Assembly: GCA_007922305.1 (NCBI GenBank) | Contig: ML677334.1 | Location: 16,810,344 to 16,874,343, forward strand | Origin: Dermatemys mawii | Lineage: Eukaryota; Chordata; Testudines; Dermatemydidae | Direction of reading: 5' to 3' | DNA length: 64,000 bases | Shown here: positions 12,090 through 23,791 of the stretch, piece after piece | Position numbering within the stretch: position 1 is the first letter of the stretch | How the letters are laid out: every line of letters begins with the position of its first letter | Notes under the pieces: model-generated | What the model was told of the DNA's origin: nothing | Seen by the model: only the letters and a program-made list of their open reading frames with translations | Database searches by the model: none | Translations under genes and position numbers: made by a program

Positions 12090-12345
12090 TCAGATCCCTC
12101 CCTTAAAACTCTCATTTGCCACAATGTCTCCAAAGCTTGATAATTGTTAGACTGTTGGTGTGCTGAAACCACTGCCTCTCATTCTGAAAAATATTGCCTG
12201 ATTGTTTCCTTGTAGACCCCAACTTTTGACTCTTGTCTTATGGATTGTGTTTCTGTTCTGTGTTTGTACAGTGTCTAGCACAATGGGACCCTGCTCTCTG
12301 AGTGGGTTCCAAGGCAGTGCAGTAATTCAAATAATAATAAAAGAA
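12090..12345 (+). mobile_element. L2-like LINE 3' end
   Basis: CTTAAAACTCTCATTTGCCA near the left resembles the codons for the conserved C-terminal LKTH motif of L2-type ORF2. It is followed by GACTGTTGGTGTGCTGAAAC, TTGTTTCCTTGTAGACC, GTGTTTGTACAGTGTCTAGC, ACAATGGGACCCTG and an ATAATAATAA tail. A second copy with the same order of blocks lies at about 62690-63165. The shared block order and simple tail support a LINE 3' end. The L2 name is by recognition, not by search. Confidence 0.55.
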
Positions 12346-13079
12346 GGCCACCACTAGTAATGAACCTAAGAAATGCAAATTGTTTTCCTCTGCTTTCTCA
12401 TGAGGATTAGAATTATTTTTCTTCCACTCAACATGCCTACGAAGAACACAAGTAAATGCTTTCTTTGGGGAACAGGAGGAGACAATAAATAACAAATATA
12501 AACAAAATAGATATATGTTGGAAATTAAAGTGGTAGATGTCACTCTTCTTGTTTACTTAGACTGTCCCGTACTATTAAGTAACCAAACAAGTTTGTTTTC
12601 TTTCCCCGTAAAATCATTCCAATAAATTACAAAGAGGGCTTTAGAAGCTAGCATGGTGACAGTGAAGGGTTTATAATGTCAATGGCTAATAGCAAGGCAG
12701 GGGACAGGGGACTGGGATGAAGTAACCCAGACATTTTAGATTAAAAATAAAACAAAAAAAACCAACACTATATTAACCCCATGCTTCCCTCACATAACTC
12801 TTAGGAGACTTTCTGGTGCTGTTGCATTCCATTCATTTCATGAGAATGCCTAAGCACAGGTAGGTGATGTACACCTTACAAAATGCATATCAATATCAAC
12901 AAAGTGGTTCAGGAATCCTATGGATTAGAAATTAAATATAAAAGAAAGAGGCAGTGGTAGGAAACCCAAGAGAGTATAAAGTTTCCTCTAGGCTTTATCC
13001 CAACATGTCTCTTTTCCTGTCAGCACTGTATTTATAATAAAAACACCTAATACTTGGATAGAGTTTTTCTTCCACAGAC
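12346..13079. other. No gene seen
   Basis: Unique-looking AT-rich sequence with short ORFs only. No element could be delimited. Confidence 0.4.
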
Positions 13080-13190
13080 CTCCACAAAGGAGGGTAAAGA
13101 TCATTATTCCTATTTTACAGATAGGGAAGCTGAGGAACAGAGAAATAAGTGACTTGCCCAATGTCGCATAGTGAAACAGGCAAGAATACA
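13080..13190 (+). mobile_element. MIR/CORE-SINE-like fragment
   Basis: ATTCCTATTTTACAGATAGG, then GAAGCTGAGGAACAGAGAAA, then AAGTGACTTGCCCAATGTCG is the conserved core and downstream part of CORE-SINEs (MIR type), which are widespread and old in amniotes. The tRNA-related head is not recognisable, so the copy is partial. Related traces occur near 7328, 36695 and 62165. Confidence 0.6.
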
Positions 13191-14760
13191 ACACACATAC
13201 AACTTCGAAGGCATCTCTAATGATATTTTTTTCAACATGGCATGTAATCCTTTATTCCTCCATTGGTGGGAAAACACATCTCTTTTTCTTCTTCCTTACT
13301 TCAAGAATCAAACAGAAAATAAGTTGCCTTAGTCATTTTCTGTAGTGCAAAAGAATGCTCTGGAGAAAAAGATGCAACCAAAAGTGTGCAGGAAGAGGAC
13401 ACACCATGTACATACCACAGCACAGAATATAGTAGCACAAAATCAGTGGGTGGGTGAGCACAGAATCAATGGATGTGTGTAGTCATGTATTTCATAAATG
13501 TGTAGATGTGAAGGAGAACTATCCACTGATGCCCCGCCTTTCCTAATGTATGCAAAAGGTTTTTGACAGATTAGGAACCTGGCCTACACTAGCAATGAGA
13601 CATGGAAATGATAATGGTATTTGCCTGCCAACAAGTATGGGAATGCACCCACTGCTGGACAGGAAAAACACCTGAAAACAACCTGTTTAATGAATATCCC
13701 TGGTATAGCAGTAGATGACTAACAGAAAACTTACTACCCCTCCCAGGAATGGTAGAAAAAAGACATCAATGGGTCTTCAGAAGAAAATGTGCTTGAGCCA
13801 ACAACTTTAGATCTAGATAAAGCCATCCCAAGCTCAGTGTGTTCAGATGCTGAGTCTTGGTTCCACCAATTTATAGTGATAAAACCAGCAATGGAGAAGT
13901 TTGGATCTGGATCTGAATCTCCCAAAAAGTTTGGAAATGAGTGGATATTGGGATTTTTTTTTCAGATATTTCTCCAGTATTGAAAGATGTGGTGAAGCAG
14001 GGATTTTTGACATGTTTAACTCTTGACGGATGGTCCTCTGATAGGATACCTTGGCATGTACAGACCCTGCTATCCTGCTCCAAGAGCAAGACATTCTTCC
14101 CATACATTAAAGCAGGACATTAACTGAAACTTTAATATCTGTAATAATGTTGCATATGCAGTGAATGACACATGGTGACAGTTCATTGAATGACACTGGG
14201 TATGAAGATCTAAGTGCTACCTCTGGCAGCTGAAAGAGTAGTCATGATGCCAATCATTAAAAATGAATAACAGCAGTTTTCATTCACTCTGTCCTCAGAA
14301 GCAAGAACTTGCCTTTATTACTGCTTACTCCTGATAAATCTGCTGAAACGAACAGGGGACACAGGCACAAGACAGAGTGCTGATCTTCTGATGGATTCAG
14401 TCATAGCCACGCAGTGGTGCATGATGAACAACGTACCTCAGACTTTAACTAGAAGCTTTCCTAGCTCATTTACCCAATGCTGTAAGAGAAGGGAATACTC
14501 TTACACTGCTGGCCTGGCCATGCCCATTCACTGACTATGCCCAGTCATTCCCTGCTTTGCTTACGGCATGTGTTGCTGAGTGAGGAGACACACTGTTGCC
14601 TTCAGTGCACTGTGAACAAGGCATTTTAAGAACATTCCTGTCACTGTAGACCTTTTTCAGCATCTTCTGAGTGTATATAACACACCCAGCTCCTAGGTGT
14701 GGTGTTTGGTCCCTTGTAGTGGCATGGAGACCACTTAGAGAGAGAGATTAATGAGTCTGA
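13191..14760. other. No gene seen; mirrored short ORFs without domains
   Basis: Short ORFs at about 13734-14123 overlap on both strands and show no family signature, as expected of chance frames. One stretch near 13790-13930 has a phrase (CACCAATTTATAGTGATAAA) that may belong to an unrecognised repeat. Nothing else is supported. Confidence 0.35.
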
Positions 14761-14761
14761 T

Positions 14762-14990
14762 CTACAGCCTTAGCTAACAGGCATATGGCTTTTAGCTCAT
14801 GGAGTAGAGGCTAATACATTTAGCTCCAGAGGTTCCAGGTTCAATCACTCTTGCTGAGGACTGGGGTCTGTTGCTGTTACACATACAGAGCAATTTAACC
14901 CTGTTTTCACTCTGGGGCTGCGTGCCTGATGGGTGGCCTGGGTTTATCAATCTCATAGTTGAATAATTTCTACAGGACTTCTCAGAGATC
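14762..14990 (+). mobile_element. tRNA-derived SINE
   Basis: A box A-like TAGCTCATGGAGTAGAGG lies at 14793-14810 and a box B-like GGTTCAATCAC at 14838-14848, about 45 bp apart as in tRNA genes. The sequence cannot fold into a proper tRNA cloverleaf with a discriminator and it continues into non-tRNA sequence (GACTGGGGTCTGTTGCTGTT), so it is a SINE head rather than a tRNA gene. Pol III transcription of an ancestral copy is inferred from the boxes. Confidence 0.6.
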
Positions 14991-15254
14991 AGAATCTTCA
15001 TTCATTCAGGTACACATAAAGAGGAAGAGACTTTGGGTAACATTTTTCAATAGCACCTATGTGATTTAGAAATCCAAGTCCCATTTTCAAAAGTAAAGTC
15101 AATGGAATTTACGCTTCTGAGTGCCCAGATCACTTCTGAAAATGATATTAAGTCACTTAGTAGGTCTGAATATATTATCTTTTGTACCAGATAGATAATT
15201 ATATATCTAATATGTAAAACATAATATTGTTACCCTTTGGATTATATATATAAT

Positions 15255-15345
15255 ACTTAGTCCTGCCATGAGTGCAGGAGACTGGACTAGATGATCTCTC
15301 AAGGTCTCTTCTAGTCCTACGATTCTACAATTCTAGATTACGATA
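15255..15345 (+). mobile_element. CR1 LINE 3' tail fragment
   Basis: GAGTGCAGGAGACTGGACTA, then GATGATCTCTCAAGGTCTC, TTCTAGTCCTACGATTCTAC and AATTCTA are the last bases of CR1, including the typical ATTCTA-type terminal octamer repeat. Only about 90 bp are kept. Confidence 0.7.
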
Positions 15346-16184
15346 TCCTTACACTAACTTAGACCCAGATCCTCAAAGGTATTTAGGTGCCTAAATCAGT
15401 GGGAGTTAGGCACTTAAGTACTTTTAAGGATCTCTGCCTTATTATTGAAGTATACCTATAAATGTTAGGGAAACTACTCAAGCAGTAAGGTACTGTGCTC
15501 TACAATTATTACAATCTGGCCCTTTATTTCCAATTTTACAGTATTCTTCTTTGTTTGTTTAGAGTTATAAAACTACAGTAGCAAACATGCCATGCCTTAG
15601 AAAATATAAAATGCACAGTAGATTCAATTAAGTAGCTCATCCACCCTCAAAAGAGTCAAAATAGCCTCTCCCCTGCACTTTTGAAAGTGCCGTGGGTTCA
15701 CGCATAACACTGGCCAATTCCAAATGCTAACAAATGTTAGCAGACAGTAAGCACCATTTGCTCTCCCTGCCATTGCAGTTGCTAAGCTTCTGCTCAAAGT
15801 TTTCTTGTACAAACAATCCAGCCATGATATTTTTTAAATCTGGAGTCTAAAAATATAACTCTCACACAGCCCATTCCTTCCTCTGATGTTTTAATGCAGT
15901 TTTCATGAAGGCCTGAGTTTATCAGTGTTAACATGAATGCACTGTCCATACAGTGCGCTGTAACAATTTCAGTTATTTAAAAGTGAACTTTCATGCTGAA
16001 CAATTTTATTGTTGCTTTTATTTCCAGTAGTGATGTAAATGCATGAACTGTCATAGGTGATAATGGAGCTATGCCCATTTACAACTTGGGGAATAATTTG
16101 ACCCTAAATGTCTATGTATTAGACCTAATACTAATGTGCATGCAACATTTTGACAGTAGTTTTTAAAAGTCATGTAAGGTGAAA
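15346..16184. other. No gene seen
   Basis: The stretch begins with short phrases (GTGCCTAAATCAGTGGGAGT, TTAGGCACTTAAGTACTTTT) like those of old dispersed repeats of archosaurs and turtles, at about 15375-15430. The rest is unique-looking sequence without a supportable feature. Confidence 0.35.
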
Positions 16185-16245
16185 TTCACACTGGTGCAGA
16201 GGGCCTTCAGGAGGCCAAATGCACCAATTAAAGCCTTCTGAGAAA
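16185..16245. mobile_element. Half copy of a GGTGAAATT-type MITE
   Basis: GGTGAAATTCACACTGGTGC followed by AGAGGGCCTTCAGGAGGCCA is the left half of the TIR element seen more fully at 17651-17773. The right half is not recognisable. Confidence 0.4.
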
Positions 16246-17075
16246 GATAATCTATTCTTTCTCTGTTGGATGTGAAACATCCTTTCAATGCACAATATAA
16301 TTTGCCTTGCTATCATTGCTGTTCGAAAGCAAGTTCTGTGATCTCAAGATATAATTAATGTTGATGGAATGGCATACACACAAAACAGGAATAGCTTTTA
16401 TATCTCTTTTTTCAAGATTTCTTTGATCCTACTCATAATTATCCCTTCCTCTCCTCCCCGCTCCACAAATACAGGATAGAACTGCCTTTTAAAAACATGC
16501 ATAAAGCTTTGTTGTCTATTTCCCACTAAGTATTTCCCAATAAGTCCCCAAAGGACTAATAGTCCCATTTTTCACTTTATGAAGTCAACAATGTTTGTTA
16601 CCAGGTTAGGCTAAAAATGGGCCTTGCTCCACCCAGCCTTTTAGGGTAATAAAGGACTGTATATTCCTTTTAGGTTACTGCAATGATTTTTCACTCATTT
16701 CAGCATACGCTCATGTTATACCTGTATCTTAGGTAGTTCTTAAACTATTTTTCACACACATTTTTGACAGTGTTCTTTACTTGTTCCACCCTGATTCCTT
16801 TGCTGTCTGCCTTCACCATTCAAGATTCCTTGGCTGTGACAGTGAGTGCTGCTAATCATGTCTGATATGTATTGTGTAGTATATGAAATGAGTCCCAGGT
16901 TATTGCTAGAGAAGTCTGAAGCCTTTAGTGGTGCCTGGAGCTAGTAGTGTTTTACTTATGGAACACACTGCATATGATATTATGTCTTTATAATACATAT
17001 ATATAATCCTATGTTTTTGTTATGCCAGAAACTGAAGAGAGAATATACAGGGGAGGGGGAGAGGGGCATGTATAT
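16246..17075. other. No gene seen
   Basis: AT-rich, with no ORF of note and no delimited repeat. Confidence 0.35.
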
Positions 17076-17197
17076 TAGGGTGACCAGATAGCAAGTGTGA
17101 AAAATCAGGATGGGTGAGGGGTAATAGGCACCTATATATAAGAAAAAGTCTTGAATATCAAGAGTGACCCTGTAAAATCAGGACATCTGGTCACGTG
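17076..17197 (+). mobile_element. Short TIR DNA transposon (MITE), second copy
   Basis: The left end TAGGGTGACCAGATAGC and the right end ACATCTGGTCACGTG are inverted copies around GGTGACCAGAT. The interior (GTGTGAAAAATCAGG, ACCTATATATAAGAAAAAG) is the reverse complement of the copy at 168-290. A (TG)n microsatellite at about 17197-17217 directly abuts the right end. Confidence 0.6.
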
Positions 17198-17217
17198 TAT
17201 GTGTGTGTGTGTGTGTT
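17197..17217 (+). repeat. (TG)n microsatellite
   Basis: TATGTGTGTGTGTGTGTGTT runs directly from the right end of the MITE at 17076-17197. Confidence 0.8.
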
Positions 17218-17650
17218 AGTTATAAATGTATATATAACATTTGTATATCTTTAGTATAATTAAATCAACTGATGCTGCTATGCTGAACTGGAATTTTGTT
17301 TGTCAGGTTGGTTTGCTTTTTTAATTTCCATTATGAAGCACGAGTCAAAATGTCAAAGTAGTCAATTAATCTGTGTCCACCCAATGTGAACATATATATG
17401 CAGTAAAATCTCTAATTTGCATGATCAAGTGGGACGTCACATGAGAACTAGTTTTGCATGCACTCTAACAGGTGCATGAGCAAACACTATAGGCACAACT
17501 GAGATGGCCTCTTTGAAAATCTAGACCTCAGTGCTGCTGAAAATAAGCCTCCTTAAAATCAAACAAAGCATAAAATCTCTGTCTTTCAGTTAATGGCAGT
17601 ATATCTACCGAAAGACAAAAAGAGCAGCTTTTCATTGTTTTACTTTCTTT

Positions 17651-17773
17651 GGGTGAAATTTACCCCTGTGCAAAAAGGCGACACAAGGCCTACGCCTATA
17701 TCACTTATATACCACACAGGTCCTCAGATTTGGACCTTAGTTGTGAACAGGTCTTTCAGGTGAATTTCACCCT
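17651..17773. mobile_element. GGGTGAAATTTACCCC TIR element (MITE)
   Basis: The left end GGGTGAAATTTACCCC and the right end GGTGAATTTCACCC are inverted repeats with two mismatches over 14 bp. About 123 bp long with no ORF. The target duplication is not clear. A related half copy is at 16185-16245. Confidence 0.55.
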
Positions 17774-20029
17774 TTGTTAATTTTTTTTCTACACTATTCC
17801 ATTAAATTCTGTTATAGATTTTATCAGAGAGAGAACTTATTCCCCACTTGAGGTTTCGCAAGAAGACTTCTTACTTTATCACAGTACAGTACCTATTTTA
17901 GCAGTTTGTGCTAGCTAAACACCCAGACTATTTGTTTCAGACAGCATAGCCCTTGCATGATAATATGAGCAGACTTACAACAACAAAACCATCCTAGCGT
18001 TTGACAGAAACATCGGGAAAAGATCCTTGGCTCCCTACCATATATTTATCCAATTTGCCAGCAGGAAGTATTCTTTTGTGAATGTAAAAGGACTGATCAC
18101 ATGTTCCGGGGAAGATGGGGGAGGTCTTTTATGTGCCATATTCCCTTATTGTTCCTGGCAGTGATAACTGTGGCAAGAAATGCCATTTAGACAAGAACTG
18201 CTACAGTAGAGCCAGTTATTACTGCTACTTAATTAGATTTTCATTTTGCCTGTTAAATTCCAGTAATGTTTCCTCTTTGTTTTCATTAAATTGGATCATT
18301 TCTTCCGTGCAATATCTACTAAATTATGTTGAATTGCAGTGTTTAATATGTATGCAGCATGGGGCCAGAGTGTGTTCATCTGCTCTATGGACTCACAGTG
18401 AGATGGCAGGAAGGGGCTCATAGAAGTCCATATCCTCCCAATGATACCATTATGCCAAAATGCAGAAGCTAGGCACAACTGTAATGCTTAATGTTTCCCC
18501 TAGAATGGAAGACATTTCAAATAGGACAAGAGAATGTAGCTCAGTGCCCAATTCCCTCAGTGCCTCTTATAGATATGCAGCAACTCCTGAGAGCTATAAG
18601 AGCCATTCAGGATTCCTGAGGCAAAATTTCTTCTTGAGTTTCTCCTTCCAATGTGGAAACCTAATCCAAAGCCCTTTAAAGTCTTTCCACTGTGTTTAAT
18701 TAACTTAATCCAAAAACCTAAATAGGATTCCAGTCCAGCAAAGCACTTAAGTATGTTTAAATATAAGCACATGAGGAGACCCATCTAAGCCAGGAGGTCA
18801 GATCCTCCCCACTGGTGAAATTGGCAGAGCTCTATTCACATCAAATGAAACTATGCCAGTTTACAATGGATGAGTATCTGGCCCTATGGGACAGCCCTCA
18901 TGCTTAAAGATAAAAAAAGTCCCTTTGTGTTTGCTAGATAGAAAGGGAGCTAGGGGCAAAATTCAAGGAGGAGACTAAGTACCTCCCAAGAATGGACCCA
19001 ATATGTTGAAGGTGGGGATAATGACACATAAGACGGAATTCTCCTCTCTCCCCTCTAGACACCATAGAATAAGCAAACAGTTCTTTGGCAATAGTTAAAT
19101 CATTCACAGGAATGAGAGAACTGGATTAGATAAAATAGTAAGTGACCTGAACTGTTGTCCTTCTATCATATAAAACCCAAATCAAATCCAATGTTAAAAA
19201 TGTCTCTGCATTTTTATACTACCTGTTTTTTGGAGAAGACTTAAACTGGAAATTCAGAAATGCAGCATGCATGTGCATCCCCACACGTGCACACACAAAG
19301 TCACATACCCAGATTTCTGATCCGACGAAAATCAAGTTGTACTAGATATTTTGTGAGATTTTCAGATCAATTTCCTGATAAACGTGCGGTGAATGATACC
19401 TGGTTGAGCAGCTGACATTTCAATCCTTATCTGAATTAAGCCAAATGTCAAAACGTTTGGCATAGCTTTGTTTGAAATGCTTCTACTTCCATATGCAGGC
19501 CAGGTAGATAAGGTCAGTTTCAGCATCTTAATGGAAAGAGAAATAGTTTAAATCCACTGGGCACAAGCAACTATTTGGAGAAGGGGTATCTGCACAGACA
19601 GAATGGGCTCTATCTTAACCAAAGTAGAACCAGGCCAATAATACAGAAAATTGGCATCTGTGGTAGATTATTTAATCCCATATCTGGGGGGAAACAGACA
19701 CACCGAGGAGCACTCCAATCAAACAAAGACATCTGAGGGGGATAAAATTAATACAATAGTATCTGTAAACTCTCCTCTGTTCCCCCTTTGACATCATATC
19801 TAGTTCAAGTTTCTTGTCAGTGTCTTTGAAGTGCTGCATAATTGTGTTCCTCCCTAATTATCCATTCTGACTTCTCTCTTTGCCCTCTGCCTGCTCTGTT
19901 CTGTCTCTAATGCCAGCTTTGTCCACTTCTGTCACAAATGTCTCTATGATTGCATCATTTCCTTTTAGATCTTGATCAGTCTCATTGAACTAATCCTTAA
20001 GGCCACTACCAATTCCTCTTTATATTTCT
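17774..20029. other. No gene seen; old repeat trace at about 18720-18890
   Basis: CAGCAAAGCACTTAAGTATG near 18736 and a following TATAAGCACATGAG belong to the old AAGCACATGCTTAA-type repeat. The longest ORF (18115-18423, 102 codons) has no domain. Otherwise unique-looking sequence. Confidence 0.4.
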
Positions 20030-20235
20030 CCTCAGGCTCCATACCAGGGCCAATGTTGTTTATTGTGTTTATTAAGGCTCTGGAGAATGGGATGAACAGA
20101 GAAGTGGCAAAAATCTGTGTATGATCATTTAGGTGAGTTAGCACTAGAGAAGGCTGTGAGGAAATTCAGATAGGCCTAACAACGGTAGGTAAATGTGCTG
20201 GAAAGTGCTAGATGAAATTGAACAGCATCTCTGCC
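20030..20235 (+). mobile_element. CR1 LINE ORF2 fragment (RT)
   Basis: From CCAGGGCCAATGTTGTTTAT the translation is PGPMLFIVFIKALENGMN, which matches the CR1/non-LTR RT block LGP.LFNIFINDLE.GM just before the catalytic FADD motif. The FADD codons themselves are destroyed (AAAATCTGTGTATGATCATT). The fragment fades out after about 200 bp and is non-functional. Confidence 0.5.
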
Positions 20236-20999
20236 GAGAGCAAGAAATGGGCTTGTTGGAGGCAGAGCCAGTGAGTTCACATATGCATTGTGAATACATA
20301 GGAACATCCGTTGGAGAGGATCAGTGAGTCACCATTGACTCCACTTCCCCCTTAGTGGCTGGCCATAAACTGTCTATGTGGTATCAGTACCCAAAGCATA
20401 TATTTGGACTGAGAGTTCCTTTCCTCCAGCTTCACTTTGCTGTAGCTCCCACCCATGAAAATGTTTTTACCGTGGCTTTGATCCAGTTTACAGATTTTGG
20501 TCCATTGTTGCCATCATAACAAAGAATCAAGAATCTCTAATCAATACATTGAAAAAAAAAGCAGAAAAAGAATTAAATCCGTATTTAAAACTTACAACAA
20601 AATACGATTCTGTGAATAAAATGGAACTAACTCAATGTAGATTTCTAGTGACATTAGAGACTGCTCTTATTTTATTCCAATTATTAAGTTTTCCGGACCC
20701 AAAGAGAAAAAGTATGTTTTTGGTGTAGCTGACTTATTTTAGATTAAGAAAAAATAACAAATAGAAATACAGTCTGAATGAGACAGAGTGTGTACTGACT
20801 CAAACATCTTCTATCCTGAGTTCCTACCTCTACAGCATACTAATTACATTTGAAGTCAACAGATGTACTACTGTGTTTAAAGTTAGGCACGTGCTTACGT
20901 ATCTTGCTGAATCAGGACCCTTGTTAATAGGGGTTGGAACCCTGCAGGACGCTACATGTTAATTACTGCTGACTCACTGGGGCAAACTCAGTATTTGAA
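20236..20999. other. No gene seen; old repeat trace at about 20875-20925
   Basis: TTAGGCACGTGCTTACGTAT and TTGCTGAATCAGGACCCTTG near 20880-20925 belong to the old AAGCACATGCTTAA-type repeat. The rest is unique-looking. Confidence 0.35.
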
Positions 21000-22365
21000 G
21001 AATCAGAGGGGTAGCTGTGTTAGTCTGGAATTGCAGAAGTGACAAAGAGTCCTGTGGCACCTTAAAGACTAACTAAAGTATTAGAGCATAAGCTTTCATG
21101 GGCTAATACCCACTTCGTCGGATGCATGCAGTGGAAGTATCCAGGGGCAGGTATAAATAGGTAGGCAAGAACCAGGTTAAAGATAACAGGGTGGGTCCAA
21201 TGAGGCTGAACCAGCTGTTATCTCTAATCAGGGAAGGTGAGGTATTCCTCTAGCAGCTGTACTGGAGGTAAGAACAGCGAGAGAAATGAAACTGCTCTTG
21301 TAGTTAGTTAGCCATTCAAAATCTCTATTCAGTCCCAAATTGATTGTGTCAAATTTGCAAATGAATTACAATCTGCAGTTTCTCTTTGCAGTCTGGTCTT
21401 AAAGGTTTTTTGCTGCAAAATGCTGACCTTTAAGTCTTTCATGGTGTATGCAGGGAGATTGAAGTGTTCTCCTACAGGTTTTTGTATATTGCCATTCCTG
21501 ATATCTGATTTGTGTCCATTTATCCTTTTTCATAGGGACTGTCCAGTTTGACCGATGTACATAGCAGAGGGGCATTGCTGGCACATAATGGCATATATTA
21601 CATTGGTAGATGTGCAGGTGAATGAACCAGTGATGGTATGGCTGATCTGGTTACATCCTGTGATGGTATTGCTGGTGTAGATATGTGGGCAGAGTTGGCA
21701 TCGAGGTTTGTTGCATGGATTGGTTCCTGAGTTAGAGGAATTATGGTGCGGTGTGAGTTAAGGCCTGTGAAAGTGAGGGATTGTTGTCCAGGATGGGTTG
21801 TAGATCACTGATGATGTGCTGGAGAGGTTTTAACTGAGGACTGTAGGTGATGACCAGTGGTGGTCTGTTGTTTCCTTTCTTGGGCTTGTCTTGCAGAAGC
21901 AGGCTTCTGGGTACACATCTGGCTCTGTTGATCTGTGTCCTTATTTCCTTGTGCGGGTATTGTAGTTTTGAGAAAGCTTGGTGAAGATCTTGTGGGTGTT
22001 GGTCTCTGTCTGAGGGGTTGGAGCAAATACGATTGTACCTCAGTGCTTGGCTGTAGACAATGGATCGTGTGGTGTGTCTGGGATGGAAGCTGGTGGCATG
22101 AAGGTAAGCGTAGCTGTCAGTAGGTTTTCGGTATAGGGTAGTGTTGACGTGGCCGTCATTAATTTGCACCGTAGTGTCTAGGAAGTGGACCTCTCGTGTA
22201 GACTGGTCCAGGCTGAGGTGGATAATGGGGTGGAGGATGTTGAAATCATGGTGGAAATTTTCCAGAGTTTCTTTCCCATCGGTCCAGATGATGAAGATGT
22301 CATCAATGTAGCATAGATAGGGAAGGGGCGTGAGTGAACAAGAGTTGAGGAAGCGTTGTATTTGA
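21000..22365 (-). mobile_element. Penelope-like element (PLE), 5'-truncated, with RT and GIY-YIG parts
   Basis: Read on the minus strand the element carries, in order, the C-terminal part of an RT with the catalytic YIDD motif, a linker, a GIY-YIG endonuclease, and a 3' UTR of about 350 bp ending at about 21003 with the phrase GTTAGTCTGGAATTGCAG read on the plus strand. RT plus GIY-YIG in this order is diagnostic of PLEs. The N-terminal RT (fingers) is missing, so the copy is truncated at about 22360. A frameshift separates RT from the endonuclease, and an in-frame TGA breaks the endonuclease. The 3' UTR matches the two fold-back fragments at 23792-23921 and 34984-35170, linking those to this family. 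Confidence 0.85.
21360..21740 (-). pseudogene. PLE GIY-YIG endonuclease, broken by a stop
   Basis: In another minus-strand frame than the RT, the linker CNKPRCQLCPHIY gives a cysteine-rich motif, followed by VIYAIMCQQCPSAMYIGQTG. The IY and YIG pair with the downstream conserved arginine and histidine (KRINGHKSD) form the GIY-YIG nuclease core that cleaves target DNA for PLEs. The TGA complement at 21530-21532 interrupts the core between GQSL and KRINGH. Beyond it the frame continues through NGNIQKPVGEHFNLP and LQRETADCN to the end of the domain, so the stop is probably a single late substitution. Confidence 0.75.
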
Positions 22366-22379
22366 AGTCCACCATTCAC
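21741..22379 (-). pseudogene. PLE reverse transcriptase, C-terminal part
   Basis: The open frame of 212 codons contains LCYIDDIFIIW at about residues 22-32, the palm motif C with both catalytic aspartates intact, followed by HFLDTTVQI (about 66-74) and TLYRKPTDSYAYLH (about 81-94), typical of PLE RTs. The first ~10 codons (MNGGLQI...) probably lie outside the element, so the annotated start is not real. The upstream RT motifs that bind template and dNTP are absent. The frame closes at a TAA shortly before the linker, where the copy appears to have lost some sequence and shifted frame. RT activity would copy the element RNA at the target; this copy cannot do so. Confidence 0.8.
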
Positions 22380-22800
22380 AAAGTCTGCTTTGTCCTTTAT
22401 GGGCCTCCTTAAGTCTCTCCACTTGGGGGATCAAAATGGAAGTCACAAACTCCCCCCAACATCTTCAGGGCTACTCTCTCCCTGAAGCTCCAGAAAAAGG
22501 CAGAGAGGTGGTGAGCCTACCTGTCTTACCTTGGGGGTCTCCTGTCCACTCCTCAGGCACAGGGTGCAGGTCTCCTGCCTAGAAGTTCACACTAGAGCAG
22601 TAGGAGTCACTCCTAGGACAATCCAGCTCCTTCCCCACCCTACTAAGCGCCGTTTCCTTCTTCTTAAAGTCCTCCTCTCTATTATGCATGATTGATAGGT
22701 CCGGAAGAGTAGGACTATCCTGACCACCAGGGCCTCTCTGGCCCCTTCCTCATCTGTGTGTGTCATCACATAGGCATTTTACGCTTGCCTTGAGCATAGA
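22380..22800. repeat. Unclassified, relatively GC-rich segment beside the PLE
   Basis: This stretch abuts the truncated PLE end and is richer in C/T-rich phrases (CTACTCTCTCCCTGAAGCTC, CTTGGGGGTCTCCTGTCC) than its surroundings, as in an LTR or other repeat. I found no TG...CA ends with a duplication and no assignable ORF. Confidence 0.3.
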
Positions 22801-23781
22801 AATCCCATTTGTACCCTTGTCAGGTTTGTACAAAGATCAAAAGTAGACTGCTGTGTAGTCCTTAACAATTAAAATATTTGGCTTTTAGTGTGTTTTGCTA
22901 CCATCATAAATCATGAGAGCTAGGAGATTAAAATTGGAAAGATTTGTCTTGGCTGATGTCTCCAGTGATATTAGCTGTTTGTCTCTTCTGGTCTGGGAAA
23001 ATTCCTGAAAGAAGCCATTTCTAGACTAGTAAAATCAGTAACAGTGCAAACCTAGCTGTGAACATGCAATCACTCCTCATAATGCCAGATATTTTCCCTG
23101 AATTTCATTTGAATGATTCCAGAAACTGTACATGTGCAAAATTTAATCTCAGTATTTCACAAAAGAAAGAAAAACTATGGCATGCCTGCAAAATAGGATC
23201 CTTAGCGTCAACTCTCCATACATACTATATATGATGGTACCATCTTTTAAAATAACCAATTCAAGCAAACAACCATGGTAGGAATATATTGTTCCTGCCC
23301 CATCACCTGCATTTAACAGTTTTCTACTGTATTCTGGTTAGGTTCATTAACATTCATGCTGTTGTCTGTCACCTCATTTGTTTCAGTGTTTGCTTTGAAT
23401 TTGCCTTGCTGAAATAGTTTCACACTGTGCTTGCTCTGGCTCATCATCTGTTGTTTCATTTGACTCTAATGTTTTTAATGTGTATATTTTATATATGTAC
23501 ATAACACGTGTATGTATATGTGCATGCACACACTCTCATCTGTTATTATCTATCTAAAATACATGATAACAAGGCTTTATCTGCCTGAGTTTGAGATGGT
23601 CACCACACTCATTGTAGCTGAACCTATTATCTTCCTTGTTCTTCAGTAATCTTGAGACTGTTCAAAGAAAATAAGTGCATCGTGTCTCCTTTAAGCTTAA
23701 CATAATGGCCCAGATGCTGCCCTGCAGTGAGGCTTCTTTGTGCAGGTTTAAAATTGACTGCCTGATGTCATGAGCACTCCC
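22801..23781. other. No gene seen; purine-pyrimidine alternation at about 23480-23535
   Basis: TATATGTACATAACACGTGT followed by ATGTATATGTGCATGCACAC is a decayed simple repeat of alternating purines and pyrimidines. No other feature is supported. Confidence 0.4.
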
Positions 23782-23791
23782 CCTGCTTAAA

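Noticed and set aside
14793..14848. Possible tRNA gene
   Set aside because: Box A and box B words are present but there is no cloverleaf or acceptor stem; it is a SINE head.
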